Below, one piece after another: positions 16,707 through 24,743 of a stretch of DNA of 45,341 nt. The notes below the pieces were generated by a model. The model searched no databases and was not told the DNA's origin. It saw only the letters and a program-made list of their open reading frames with translations. How positions within the stretch are numbered: the first letter of the stretch is position 1; the number at the start of each line of letters is the position of its first letter. Source of the stretch: an uncultured Porphyromonadaceae bacterium (GTDB lineage: Bacteria > Bacteroidota > Bacteroidia > Bacteroidales > Muribaculaceae); assembly GCA_947178165.1 (NCBI GenBank), contig CAMWXH010000011.1, positions 1 to 45,341 on the forward strand. The letters run 5' to 3'. Both the position numbers and the translations under genes were made by a program.

Positions 16707-17759
16707 TCAGGATTTCTCATCGATGCGATTCACTTTCCAATAACCTGTCTTATTGCTGCCGATGCGTTCAATAACCTTGAACTCACGTAGTCTTTTTATT
16801 ATTTTTTCAACACCACGTTTCGTAATCTCTAATCGGTTTGCAATGTTTTGGGAGGAAAATGAAGGATTGGAATTCATCAACAGAAGAACCTTTTTATCGT
16901 TATCGCCGAACTTTATACCGAATTTTATACCGAACTTATTTCCGAATATTGTACCGAATTCACGGTCAAGCGGAGAGTCTGCTATGTCATAATCATGTTT
17001 TTCCTGACCTTGATGAGCAGAGAGGGTTTCCAATATCTCCCCGAGCATAAATTCTATGAATGGTGTAGATTCCCCTGCTGAGTTAGAAGCCGTGATTGCA
17101 TCGTAATAGGCTTGTTGGTTGGAATGGACCATATTCTCAACCGGCAGATGGGCAAACAGTGGATGGAGACGCGAAAGCAGAAGCGATTGCCATAAACGGC
17201 CTATGCGTCCGTTACCATCAAGGAAGGGGTGGATGAACTCAAATTCGTAATGGAACACGCATGAGCGAATCAACAGATGATCATCTGCATTCTTTACCCA
17301 TGCAAAAAGTTCTGACATAAGCTGTGCTACACGATCGGCCGGGGGAGCAAGATGCACACAACCGGTTTCACCGAATACACCGACTCCGCATCTGCGCCAT
17401 TGTCCGGGATTGTCAACCAGTGACTCCATCATGGTTCTATGGGCACGGAGCAAATCTTTTTCATCGAAAGGATTGAGGAGGGGAAAGATATCGTAAGTTG
17501 CAATGGCGTTTTTTACCTCCTGAATCTCTTTGACCGGTGCAATGACATTCTTTCCATTGATTATATCGCGTACTTGATTTTCAGTCAGTGCATTACCCTC
17601 AATAGCAAGGGAACTGTGAATAGTCTTGATACGGTTAGCCTTGCGGAGATGTAATGAGGTGTCTTGTTCGAGCTCTATGGCATATCGCTCAATCTTGGCA
17701 GAAATTTCTGCAACAAGGTTTAATATTTTTGATGTGATTCTGAAAGGAGGGGTTTGCAT
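16707..17759 (-). CDS. Fic-domain protein (putative AMP transferase)
   Basis: A 350-residue protein with the N-terminal inhibitory motif S50-LAI-E54-G (class II Fic) and an intact Fic core H177-PFLDGNGRIGR-188. A C-terminal winged-helix domain follows (about 290-350, SSQNIANRLEITKRGVEKIIKRLREF). Fic enzymes with this core move AMP from ATP onto hydroxyl side chains; the inhibitory glutamate should restrain activity. Between Fic core and winged helix lies a repeat-encoded linker (about 268-287, FGNKFGIKFGIKFG) written by 12-bp tandem units. It follows the MazG-like gene by 24 bp on the same strand and probably shares its promoter. The target protein is unknown. Confidence 0.92.
   Translation of the reverse strand: MQTPPFRITSKILNLVAEISAKIERYAIELEQDTSLHLRKANRIKTIHSSLAIEGNALTENQVRDIINGKNVIAPVKEIQEVKNAIATYDIFPLLNPFDEKDLLRAHRTMMESLVDNPGQWRRCGVGVFGETGCVHLAPPADRVAQLMSELFAWVKNADDHLLIRSCVFHYEFEFIHPFLDGNGRIGRLWQSLLLSRLHPLFAHLPVENMVHSNQQAYYDAITASNSAGESTPFIEFMLGEILETLSAHQGQEKHDYDIADSPLDREFGTIFGNKFGIKFGIKFGDNDKKVLLLMNSNPSFSSQNIANRLEITKRGVEKIIKRLREFKVIERIGSNKTGYWKVNRIDEKS
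16906..16965 (-). repeat. five 12-bp tandem repeats inside the Fic gene
   Basis: On the plus strand the unit CCGAACTTTATA recurs with small changes at 16906, 16918, 16930, 16942 and 16954. Twelve bases keep the reading frame, so copy-number change would only lengthen or shorten the Fic to winged-helix linker. Confidence 0.8.
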
Positions 17760-17783
17760 GCTCTTCGGATTTCGTAAATGACT

Positions 17784-18122
17784 TTAGAGTTCGGAACTAT
17801 TAAACCTGTTCCTGTCGCGGGTATATTTCTTTTTAAGGGAGGCTTCCAAAGCGGAGGTGAGATCTATTCCGGTCTGATTTGCCAGGCATAACACCACCCA
17901 GAGGATGTCGGCAAGTTCTTCGGCGATATCCTCTTTGCTGTTTTGCGGATGTCGCAGATCTCCCTCTTTGGCAACCTGATCACCGTATGTGCGCGCTATT
18001 ACCCTGGCCAGTTCACCTGTCTCTTCGGTGAGCAACGCCATGTTGGTCAATGGAGAGAAATAACGTTTCCCTATCTCCTGAATCCATTTATCCACTGCTT
18101 TCTGTGCTTCTGATATGGTCAT
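17784..18122 (-). CDS. MazG-like nucleotide pyrophosphohydrolase
   Basis: From the ATG at 18122 this is 112 residues. The frame is open up to 18251, but the -7 box at 18146-18153 lies inside that extension and the extra residues look non-coding. It has the all-alpha NTP pyrophosphohydrolase signature: LLTEETGELARVIAR (E-E-x-x-E) and DIAEELADILWVVLCLAN (E-x-x-D). These residues bind Mg2+ and the triphosphate. Family members turn (d)NTPs, often damaged ones, into monophosphates plus pyrophosphate. It is the first gene of a probable two-gene unit with Fic. Confidence 0.88.
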   Translation of the reverse strand: MTISEAQKAVDKWIQEIGKRYFSPLTNMALLTEETGELARVIARTYGDQVAKEGDLRHPQNSKEDIAEELADILWVVLCLANQTGIDLTSALEASLKKKYTRDRNRFNSSEL

Positions 18123-18145
18123 AATTCCGACTTCTTTCTTTTTTA

Positions 18146-18153
18146 CAAATATA
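18146..18153 (-). promoter_or_regulatory. -7 box for the MazG-like/Fic unit
   Basis: On the minus strand TATATTTG matches TAnnTTTG. Transcription would start near 18140, 18 nt before the ATG at 18122. No TTTG -33 element is seen. Confidence 0.6.
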
Positions 18154-18287
18154 CAAAATATATTTCTAATCCCTAAGAGAAACGCGGTTGATTTGGTGAA
18201 TGGAGAGGTGTTCAGACCGACGGCTAATCTTTGAGCAATGTTCAGATACATTTAATTGTTAATGCTGTCAGATAAAAACAAATCAAT

Positions 18288-18303
18288 TGTGACAAATGTC
18301 ACA
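18288..18303. promoter_or_regulatory. CRP/FNR-type operator palindrome
   Basis: TGTGACAAATGTCACA is a perfect dyad (TGTGACA-AA-TGTCACA) and an exact TGTGA-N6-TCACA match, the classic CRP half-site pair. It lies between divergent genes. Its centre is about 40 bp before the predicted start of the plus-strand gene, where an activator of the CRP family would touch RNA polymerase, and that promoter lacks a -33 element. Confidence 0.6.
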
Positions 18304-18324
18304 TCCTCTCTGATATGTTTTTGA

Positions 18325-18332
18325 TAACTTTG
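18325..18332 (+). promoter_or_regulatory. -7 box of the small secreted protein gene
   Basis: TAACTTTG fits TAnnTTTG; no TTTG lies at the proper distance upstream, where the CRP-like palindrome sits instead. The ATG at 18391 is 58 bp downstream. Confidence 0.6.
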
Positions 18333-18390
18333 CTAAAATATAAGAAATAGTAAGGCATTGATGCCTGATATTTAAGCATAGGTTAGTATT

Positions 18391-18960
18391 ATGAGAACAT
18401 TTATAGCCTTTATATTCTTTCTGACGCTTTGTTCCTTATGCGGAGCTAAGGAAATCGTCATACTTCCACAATTTGAAGTTGGGGATACTATAATAAAGTT
18501 ATTTGCCAGAGAACAGGGAATTGACGTGGAAAACAGTGCAGAATGGAAGATGGATACCAAGCCGTTGCTTATTTCGGCAGTCAGCATGATATGTAAGCCA
18601 AAACACCTGATAGAGGAACAATTCGGTAATATCCCCTACTTTACATTTAATGGCATACCTTTAAAAGCCGGTAAAATTCCTGCATCGATGGTTCTAACCG
18701 ATGAGCTTCAGATAATGTGTTATAGTCTGGATGAATTGGATATGGATGTAGAACAGATAGTTAATACCGAAGTTCTTAACATAGGGGAAGACTCCGGGTG
18801 TTATGTGATAGAGCTAAATGGCAACAAAGGGGAAACTTCAGTTGAAGGTAAGTTGCTATATTCCAAAGGGATAATGAATTATGGTTATATAGATATCAAG
18901 ATAAAATCCGAAACTGAAACCCTAATTACAAATTTTACATTAGACAGACTGGATAGGTAG
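18391..18960 (+). CDS. small secreted protein of unknown function
   Basis: I do not recognise this 189-residue protein. It has a clear signal peptide (MRTFIAFIFFLTLCSLCGA, cut before KEIVILP) and then a mature part rich in beta-strand and acidic residues, with no membrane helix and no lipobox cysteine at the right spot. It is probably periplasmic or secreted. It sits alone, divergent from the MazG-like gene, behind a CRP-type palindrome, so it may respond to carbon or redox state (inference). A GC-rich hairpin follows at 18985-19014. Confidence 0.7.
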   Translation: MRTFIAFIFFLTLCSLCGAKEIVILPQFEVGDTIIKLFAREQGIDVENSAEWKMDTKPLLISAVSMICKPKHLIEEQFGNIPYFTFNGIPLKAGKIPASMVLTDELQIMCYSLDELDMDVEQIVNTEVLNIGEDSGCYVIELNGNKGETSVEGKLLYSKGIMNYGYIDIKIKSETETLITNFTLDRLDR

Positions 18961-18984
18961 AAAGGCCTATTCGGCATAGTATGT

Positions 18985-19014
18985 CGTGGCGGGTGCTTCA
19001 AGGCTTCCGCCACG
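18985..19014. terminator. hairpin between convergent genes
   Basis: CGTGGCGG (18985-18992) pairs with CCGCCACG (19007-19014). It lies between two converging genes and could terminate both, although no T run follows on either strand. Confidence 0.45.
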
Positions 19015-19051
19015 TCTGATATAGTCTATTTCAGATTTCGTTATGGTTGGG

Positions 19052-19582
19052 TCAGATAATCTGAAGGAGTTTCAGTTCATCGATAATTTCATGTCCGGAG
19101 AGGGTGCGGCGACGGGAAATGGTGCGTGCAAACTCATCTATTGCCGGCATTACACGGGGATTATTGAAGATGCGGCGCATATAGCTCGTGGTACGATTGT
19201 AGATATTCTCAATCTCATCTTCTTCAAGCGAACAGGTTTCCTTGCCTTCCTCAGCTATTTCCGAATATATGGTGTTGAGTATGTCGGATGGCACAGGGGA
19301 GTGCATCCTTACCATAGAACGTGCCATAACATTCGATATCACCATCGCAGATGTGATATAAAAATTATGAAGGAGATTGTCCCAATTGGCTTTCACTGAT
19401 ATGGCCGGAGAGGAGGGATGGTAATACTGATGAGAAAAATTCACCATCGGGCCTTCGGCATCAAGGGATATGTCGGCCACAAAATCCATTGCATCAAGCG
19501 CGGCCAGAGAAATGGCCATTCCGGCAAGACCGTATGCCTTGTCGTCTTCATTGAGATATGTGAGTGTGAGCGTTTCAGCCAT
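19052..19582 (-). CDS. unknown soluble protein
   Basis: This 176-residue protein is not a family I recognise. It has no signal peptide or membrane segment and looks largely helical from about residue 65 onward, with an acidic EEGKETCSLEEDEIENIYNRTTSYMRRIF segment near the middle of the C-terminal half. It converges on the secreted protein gene and lies about 100 bp downstream of the beta-barrel gene on the same strand. The gap upstream contains two copies of TATTATTCAAACAAA. Confidence 0.65.
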   Translation of the reverse strand: MAETLTLTYLNEDDKAYGLAGMAISLAALDAMDFVADISLDAEGPMVNFSHQYYHPSSPAISVKANWDNLLHNFYITSAMVISNVMARSMVRMHSPVPSDILNTIYSEIAEEGKETCSLEEDEIENIYNRTTSYMRRIFNNPRVMPAIDEFARTISRRRTLSGHEIIDELKLLQII

Positions 19583-19610
19583 ATTGATAAGTTCTATATT
19601 CCGTTTGTCT

Positions 19611-19651
19611 TATTATTCAAACAAATCCGATTGTCATATTATTCAAACAAA
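19611..19651. repeat. 15-bp direct repeat pair
   Basis: TATTATTCAAACAAA occurs exactly at 19611-19625 and 19637-19651, 26 bp apart (about 2.5 helical turns). On the minus strand each reads TTTGTTTGAATAATA and lies 29-70 bp upstream of the ATG at 19582, so the pair may be a protein-binding site or promoter part. Confidence 0.6.
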
Positions 19652-19685
19652 GATGAGTGGAGATTGGTTTTTATTCCGGCTCACA

Positions 19686-21566
19686 TCAAAACAGCACCGA
19701 AAGGCCTCCGCCAATCGTGACTCCTTGTGACGGGAGCCCGGGCAACATATCTATCTTTCTGTTTAGGAGGTTATCGGCTTGAATCCAGAGAGCAAAATTG
19801 TCGGAGAATGAATATGAAGCACCGAAATCAAGGCTTGTCACATCGGAAAGTCGGTAGGCGGTCAAGACTTTTTCATTGAATCCTTTGTCATTCCTGTAGC
19901 TCCCATAGATGTATGCGTTACGGACGCCGCGGTAATTGTAGGCCAACGTCAGTTTGAGAGGCTTCCACGGATTGGTCTGGGCCTCTATGCCTGCCACCCA
20001 TCTTGGTCGGTCGAGACCGTTGAAATATCCTGTCTCTCCTTTTTGAGGTTGATAGGAACCTTGTGCGGATACCTTCAATGTCGCACCGAGATCATAGTTG
20101 ATGTTTGCCCTCAGGCTATAGCCGTGCAAATTGTAGGTCTCCTCTTCAAGGAATGAATAATTCAGGGGTGAATTGTTGACCTGCTGCGGCAAACCAGGCA
20201 TGACATCAGCTCCGTAAGCATAGCGGCCATAGTTAAGCAGCGGCTGATACCATCCGCCGAGATATTCCCCTCTAAGCACCTTGAATGCGAAGCCAATTCC
20301 GGCAGAGAAGCCGGAGAATGGCCCGAATGAAGCTCCGAATTCTCCATCGAGAGGAGAATAAACGGGTGTGGTGTTAAGAATGAAAGGCTGTTGGTAATAG
20401 TCAAGTTCAGACCCCGTAGCGAGGGTGTGAAGCCGGCTGCCTCCCGACAGATGAAGGTAAAGGCGTGCGGGTCCTCCGTCGAAATCCACTGCCACATCGG
20501 GAGCAAAGTGGAATAGGTTATATCGGTTATCTTTTTTCCCGGCTCCGGCCGCTATGTCAACATCCACCCCAAGACGGAAGTTGAGACGGTCGATAGAGAA
20601 GCGGTAATAGGGAGTGAGGGTAACCAATCCGTATGTGTCGGGCTTGGCGGGTTGAAACAAGGGGTTTGCAAGAGTTTCGTTATCCTTATATCCGGAATAG
20701 GCCACAAGGTCGCCATCCAGATCAATGCCAACGGATGACTTTGAGGAGGTTGGGAAGATTACACTGGCATTAAGAAAGAGATTCGTCTCCCTCGTCGATT
20801 TCAGCGACGCCACTTCGAAAGCCGTGGGCCCATTGACCCGCATATCCGGGATATCATACATTCGGCGGTATCCGAAATAACGAGTGCCGACAGAGGCGTT
20901 CCAAGAGATGTTGTCGGCAGGGGAGGCAGATTGCCATCCGACTCTTACTGAGATATCGTTAAGAGTCTGGGTTGGAGCCGACGGCATTTCGGAAGATGAT
21001 AGGGTGCCCGGAACCCACACCGGATTAAACCCATAATAATTGAAATTGCCGATATGGTAGTCTAAAGCCGCGTCAAGTCGCCCGGCATTTTCGAATATAT
21101 TGGAGCCATACACTCCGATTGTTTCATCATAGCGCCACTGACGCGTATCAGCTGTATTCTCGGAAAGATTTGGTTTCCAAAGAGAAGTGGAGTTATGTTG
21201 CAGGCGCACGCCCAATACTGATTTATCTGTCTGTATGAAGCGATATCCGGCCGATAGGGTCGAATTTAGCCAAGATCCGGCACCTAATTCAAGGTAGCCG
21301 CGATTGTCGGCTACTTTCCGTGTGTCTCTCCATCCCATGGCAGGCATTGTGTAAAGGGATGGTATGAAGGAGGCTGTTATCCCTTTTGCATCGTATGACA
21401 GAGGTGTGGTCTCGAGAGAGAATTTCTCCTGACGGGGAAAGGCGTTTATTCGGTCGAGACGGATCACCTCGGGTATATATTTCCCCTCCACGGAGATAGA
21501 CTGGTCGAATTGCGCGTAAGCTGACATAGCGGTCAGCAACGATGCGGAGATTATATATCGTTTCAT
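19686..21566 (-). CDS. outer-membrane beta-barrel (TonB-receptor-like, no plug)
   Basis: From the ATG at 21566 (the frame extends 9 bases to a TTG) this is 626 residues. A signal peptide MKRYIISASLLTAMSAYA is followed by many alternating-residue strands rich in Tyr, Gly and Asn. The last strands (FALWIQADNLLNRKIDMLPGLPSQGVTIGGGLSVLF) resemble the end of TonB-dependent receptors, finishing with an aromatic. No plug domain or TonB box is seen, and the length is near the barrel alone. Its start overlaps the stop of the upstream TPR gene by one base (TAATG), so the two are translated together and presumably work together in the envelope. Substrate unknown. Confidence 0.8.
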   Translation of the reverse strand: MKRYIISASLLTAMSAYAQFDQSISVEGKYIPEVIRLDRINAFPRQEKFSLETTPLSYDAKGITASFIPSLYTMPAMGWRDTRKVADNRGYLELGAGSWLNSTLSAGYRFIQTDKSVLGVRLQHNSTSLWKPNLSENTADTRQWRYDETIGVYGSNIFENAGRLDAALDYHIGNFNYYGFNPVWVPGTLSSSEMPSAPTQTLNDISVRVGWQSASPADNISWNASVGTRYFGYRRMYDIPDMRVNGPTAFEVASLKSTRETNLFLNASVIFPTSSKSSVGIDLDGDLVAYSGYKDNETLANPLFQPAKPDTYGLVTLTPYYRFSIDRLNFRLGVDVDIAAGAGKKDNRYNLFHFAPDVAVDFDGGPARLYLHLSGGSRLHTLATGSELDYYQQPFILNTTPVYSPLDGEFGASFGPFSGFSAGIGFAFKVLRGEYLGGWYQPLLNYGRYAYGADVMPGLPQQVNNSPLNYSFLEEETYNLHGYSLRANINYDLGATLKVSAQGSYQPQKGETGYFNGLDRPRWVAGIEAQTNPWKPLKLTLAYNYRGVRNAYIYGSYRNDKGFNEKVLTAYRLSDVTSLDFGASYSFSDNFALWIQADNLLNRKIDMLPGLPSQGVTIGGGLSVLF

Positions 21567-24500
21567 TATTTCCAAGTTTTAAGGCGTGAGGAGATGGAAT
21601 TAAGGATTTCAGGTTCCTTGCCGGGATAATTGTCACGTAGAGATTGCAGATATTCTTTGGCGAGAAGGGTCTTCCCCTGGGCGTGGTAGGCATCGGCAAG
21701 GAGAATGAATCCTTTGGCGAGCAGGAACTCATGAGGTGAGCCGGCATCTGTGAAATCAAGAGCCGTTTTCTCAGCAAGAGAATATTGTCTGGTGTCGAGA
21801 TAATATTGCGTCAGTTCCACGGCCGCTTTTGCTCCGGCTTCTGATGCAGGATTCATCGCAAGGTCCTGGAGGATGGCAACGGCTTCGGATGTGCGGTTCA
21901 TCTTCATCAGTGCATTGGCTTCTATGAGTGAAGCCTCTTCAAGCTGTTCTGCGGAAAGGCCTCCTGCCATTCTTGTCTTGCGTGCGTAGGCCAATTGTTC
22001 TGCGGAATCGGTCGTGGTTCGCATTATCCCAGCGGCGGCCTCAGCCCCGAAATCCTGAGGTGAGGTTTTTTCAAGCTCCCGGTAAGCAAGGAGGGCATCT
22101 TTAGTGCGGCCTAATCTATTCTCCAGCAACTCCGCTTTCATCAGCAGTGCTTCGGGAGCCTGAGGTGAATGGGGGCGCTCTGCCACGAGACGTGACAAAG
22201 TAAGCTCGGCCTCCTCATATTTTTTCTGTTGTTCCAAAGAGTATGCAATGTCGAGCAGAGCCTGCGCCAGATATTTTCCATCGGGATAATCATTCACATA
22301 ATTCCGGAGGAGGGCGATATCATTGCTATTGTCGGTATATGCTATTTCCGCACCATCGAATGCCAGTTTCTCCATTTCTCCGGGATCAAGCTGGGTTGCT
22401 CCCGGCACACTTCCGAGGAACTGGGAATACTCCCTGAGGCCGCCAACAGATGCATAATATTTCTTAAGGTCATCGTTGGCCATCTCCGCTTCTTCGCTTG
22501 AAGGCCAGCGACGGATAATCTCCTTATATTCCTCTGCGGCATCGCTGGATTTCCCTTTCTTCATATCAGCGATGGCTAAGTTGAGCAGGGCCTTGCGTGC
22601 CTGCGAAGCATCAGGATATTTTCTTGATACCTCGCGAAAGGCGGCCGCGGCGTTATCGCTCTGACCAAGGCTTTCGTAGGTCATGGCCTTTTCAAGGAGA
22701 GCCGCGGGAATCCATCGCGAGCCGGGGAAGCGATTTTCAATTTCCGAAAGTTCGCGAATCTTCCCCTTCGTGTCATTTCCCAGCCCGAGCATCAGCGCAT
22801 GGCGGTAGGTGGCATAGTCAGCATCGGCCGCCCCGTTCTTTATGGCTTGGGCATAAAGATTTTTGGCTTCATTGTAACTGCCTGTATAATATAGGCAGTC
22901 GGCCCTGCGTATCAAGGCATCATCCCTCATTGTAGAGGGTAGGGCGGGGGAGGCTGAAATAGCAGAGGCGAAGCTGCGGGCCGCTGATGTATAGTCATCA
23001 AGCATATATTCGGCGTATGCCTCATCATACAAAGCGAGGGTGCGGTTTGCAGAGGGCTTGATTTTCGAGGCCGCGGTCTTGTAAGCAGATTTCGCACCCT
23101 TGAAATCTCCAAGTGAATAGAGCGCATCGCCGAGCCATAGCTGCGCCTGGGCCGCTATGGTGGCATCGTGAGATGAAAGGGCGATCGACTGACGGAGATA
23201 GTCGGCTCCGGCCGACGGGTTACCGTTTGCCACGCATTCCACTCCCAGTTCATACAATATCTTCTGTTTGGCGGCCAACACTTTCTGTGAGGGTCGCCTG
23301 ATTGCATTGATACTCTGAAGAGCCTTGCTGTAATTACGGTCGTTGTAATAGGCGGTAGCTAAGTATTCCTCAATCTTTGGTGTGTATTCTGAATCCGGAA
23401 AGCTTTCAATGAATTTCTCCATCAGTCCGGCAGAGGAAGAGAATGGTATCTTGCCGCCTCGTGTCAGCGCGGCCGCATAATTATAGAGGGCTGTTTCCGT
23501 GACTGCCCTATCATAATTCATCTTGGCGGCTTTCTCAAAAGCCATGGCGGCGGCATCCATATTTCCGCTCTTTAGGTCGCATTGGCCGATGTAAAGCCAT
23601 GCACTCTGGCCAAGATCGGAGTCCAGTCCTGTCAGGCTTTCAAATCTTTCTGAAGCAGAGGTATAATCCCCCTCCTCATAGTCGGCCACGCCTAAGGCAT
23701 AGACGGCATCAGGAGAGGAGTTGGAAGTCGCATCTTTCATATAGGCCGAAAGATACTTGCGGGCTTTGGCGTAATCGCCTTGTTTGAAATAAGATATGCC
23801 CATGATGCGGTTGGTTTCGGGCATAAGTTCGGGAGCCGAATCCTTTCCAAAAAGAATCCTTTCGGCATCAGTCACTTTGGAATACTGTCCTCTTGAAAAG
23901 TCTATCTGAGCCAGATAATATGCCGGCTCAATTCCATCCACCCTCCCCTCGACTCTTGAGAAACCCTCGTAGGCCCTGTCATAGTCCTTGTTAGTATAGT
24001 CTATATATGCATCATAAAACCGTGCGGCCTGCTTGTATTCCGGGATCGACGCTATCCTTTTCAGTAGGGGGCGCGCCTGGTCAGCGTGGTCAGTCTTGAT
24101 AAGTGAAAGAGCCTTCCGGTATGAATAGAGTGGAAGTTCTGACCGGTTAAGTCGGTCGAAATCTACGTTATAGTAACCATCGAGTGCTTCCTCCCATTGA
24201 TGGTTGAAGAAGTAGAAATCGGCAATAGCCAGCCGGGCCTTAAGGGCGAGGGGGGAGGCCGGGAAATTGCGTTCGAAATCGCGCAAGAGCTCTATGCACT
24301 CGCTGTCGCCGCGACGATATAGCGCTTCGGCAAGCATATATACATATTCTTCGCGGCTCTCGGGAGACAGCGCGTCGAGGATGGTGAAATCAACATCCTT
24401 TGTATGCAACATCTTCAGTTGATCTATCACTCCTCCATAATTCCCGGCATCAAGCATTGTGCGGGCACGTTCCAAATATCCTTGTGCAGAAGGGGAGAAG

Positions 24501-24622
24501 CGTTCCGGCGATGCAGAGGCTTGTGCGGAGGCCGAGAGATTGGGCAACAGTGCCAGTATTGCGACGGCGGCGGAGAGTAATCCCTCTCGGCCACGCGAAT
24601 GCTTGTCGAAGTTCTTCTTCAT
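21566..24622 (-). CDS. large periplasmic TPR protein
   Basis: The ATG at 24622 gives 1018 residues; nine more codons upstream are open but precede the signal peptide (LLSAAVAILALLPNLSASAQ). Nearly the whole mature part is tetratricopeptide repeats of the YbgF/BamD style, for example AWLYIGQCDLKSGNMDAAAM and KALLNLAIADMKKGKSSDAA. These form a superhelical scaffold for protein contacts. No catalytic domain is evident. It is the first gene of a two-gene unit with the outer-membrane barrel, with a shared TAATG junction. A role as periplasmic partner of the barrel is inference. Confidence 0.88.
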   Translation of the reverse strand: MKKNFDKHSRGREGLLSAAVAILALLPNLSASAQASASPERFSPSAQGYLERARTMLDAGNYGGVIDQLKMLHTKDVDFTILDALSPESREEYVYMLAEALYRRGDSECIELLRDFERNFPASPLALKARLAIADFYFFNHQWEEALDGYYNVDFDRLNRSELPLYSYRKALSLIKTDHADQARPLLKRIASIPEYKQAARFYDAYIDYTNKDYDRAYEGFSRVEGRVDGIEPAYYLAQIDFSRGQYSKVTDAERILFGKDSAPELMPETNRIMGISYFKQGDYAKARKYLSAYMKDATSNSSPDAVYALGVADYEEGDYTSASERFESLTGLDSDLGQSAWLYIGQCDLKSGNMDAAAMAFEKAAKMNYDRAVTETALYNYAAALTRGGKIPFSSSAGLMEKFIESFPDSEYTPKIEEYLATAYYNDRNYSKALQSINAIRRPSQKVLAAKQKILYELGVECVANGNPSAGADYLRQSIALSSHDATIAAQAQLWLGDALYSLGDFKGAKSAYKTAASKIKPSANRTLALYDEAYAEYMLDDYTSAARSFASAISASPALPSTMRDDALIRRADCLYYTGSYNEAKNLYAQAIKNGAADADYATYRHALMLGLGNDTKGKIRELSEIENRFPGSRWIPAALLEKAMTYESLGQSDNAAAAFREVSRKYPDASQARKALLNLAIADMKKGKSSDAAEEYKEIIRRWPSSEEAEMANDDLKKYYASVGGLREYSQFLGSVPGATQLDPGEMEKLAFDGAEIAYTDNSNDIALLRNYVNDYPDGKYLAQALLDIAYSLEQQKKYEEAELTLSRLVAERPHSPQAPEALLMKAELLENRLGRTKDALLAYRELEKTSPQDFGAEAAAGIMRTTTDSAEQLAYARKTRMAGGLSAEQLEEASLIEANALMKMNRTSEAVAILQDLAMNPASEAGAKAAVELTQYYLDTRQYSLAEKTALDFTDAGSPHEFLLAKGFILLADAYHAQGKTLLAKEYLQSLRDNYPGKEPEILNSISSRLKTWK

Positions 24623-24711
24623 AACATAAAGTTTATGCGGCATATGCAATGAGACGGGAAAGGCTATCCACTTCCTTTCATTATCTTCAGATCCAAAAGC
24701 CGATTAAAACG

Positions 24712-24743
24712 CAAAAATAATAAATTAAGGGAAACGGAGCAAA
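24712..24743 (-). promoter_or_regulatory. promoter of the TPR/beta-barrel operon
   Basis: On the minus strand TTTG (24740-24743), 20 nt, TATTTTTG (24712-24719) matches the Bacteroidota consensus. The -33 element lies inside the last codons of the acyltransferase gene, so the operon has its own promoter with a leader of about 80 nt. Confidence 0.75.
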
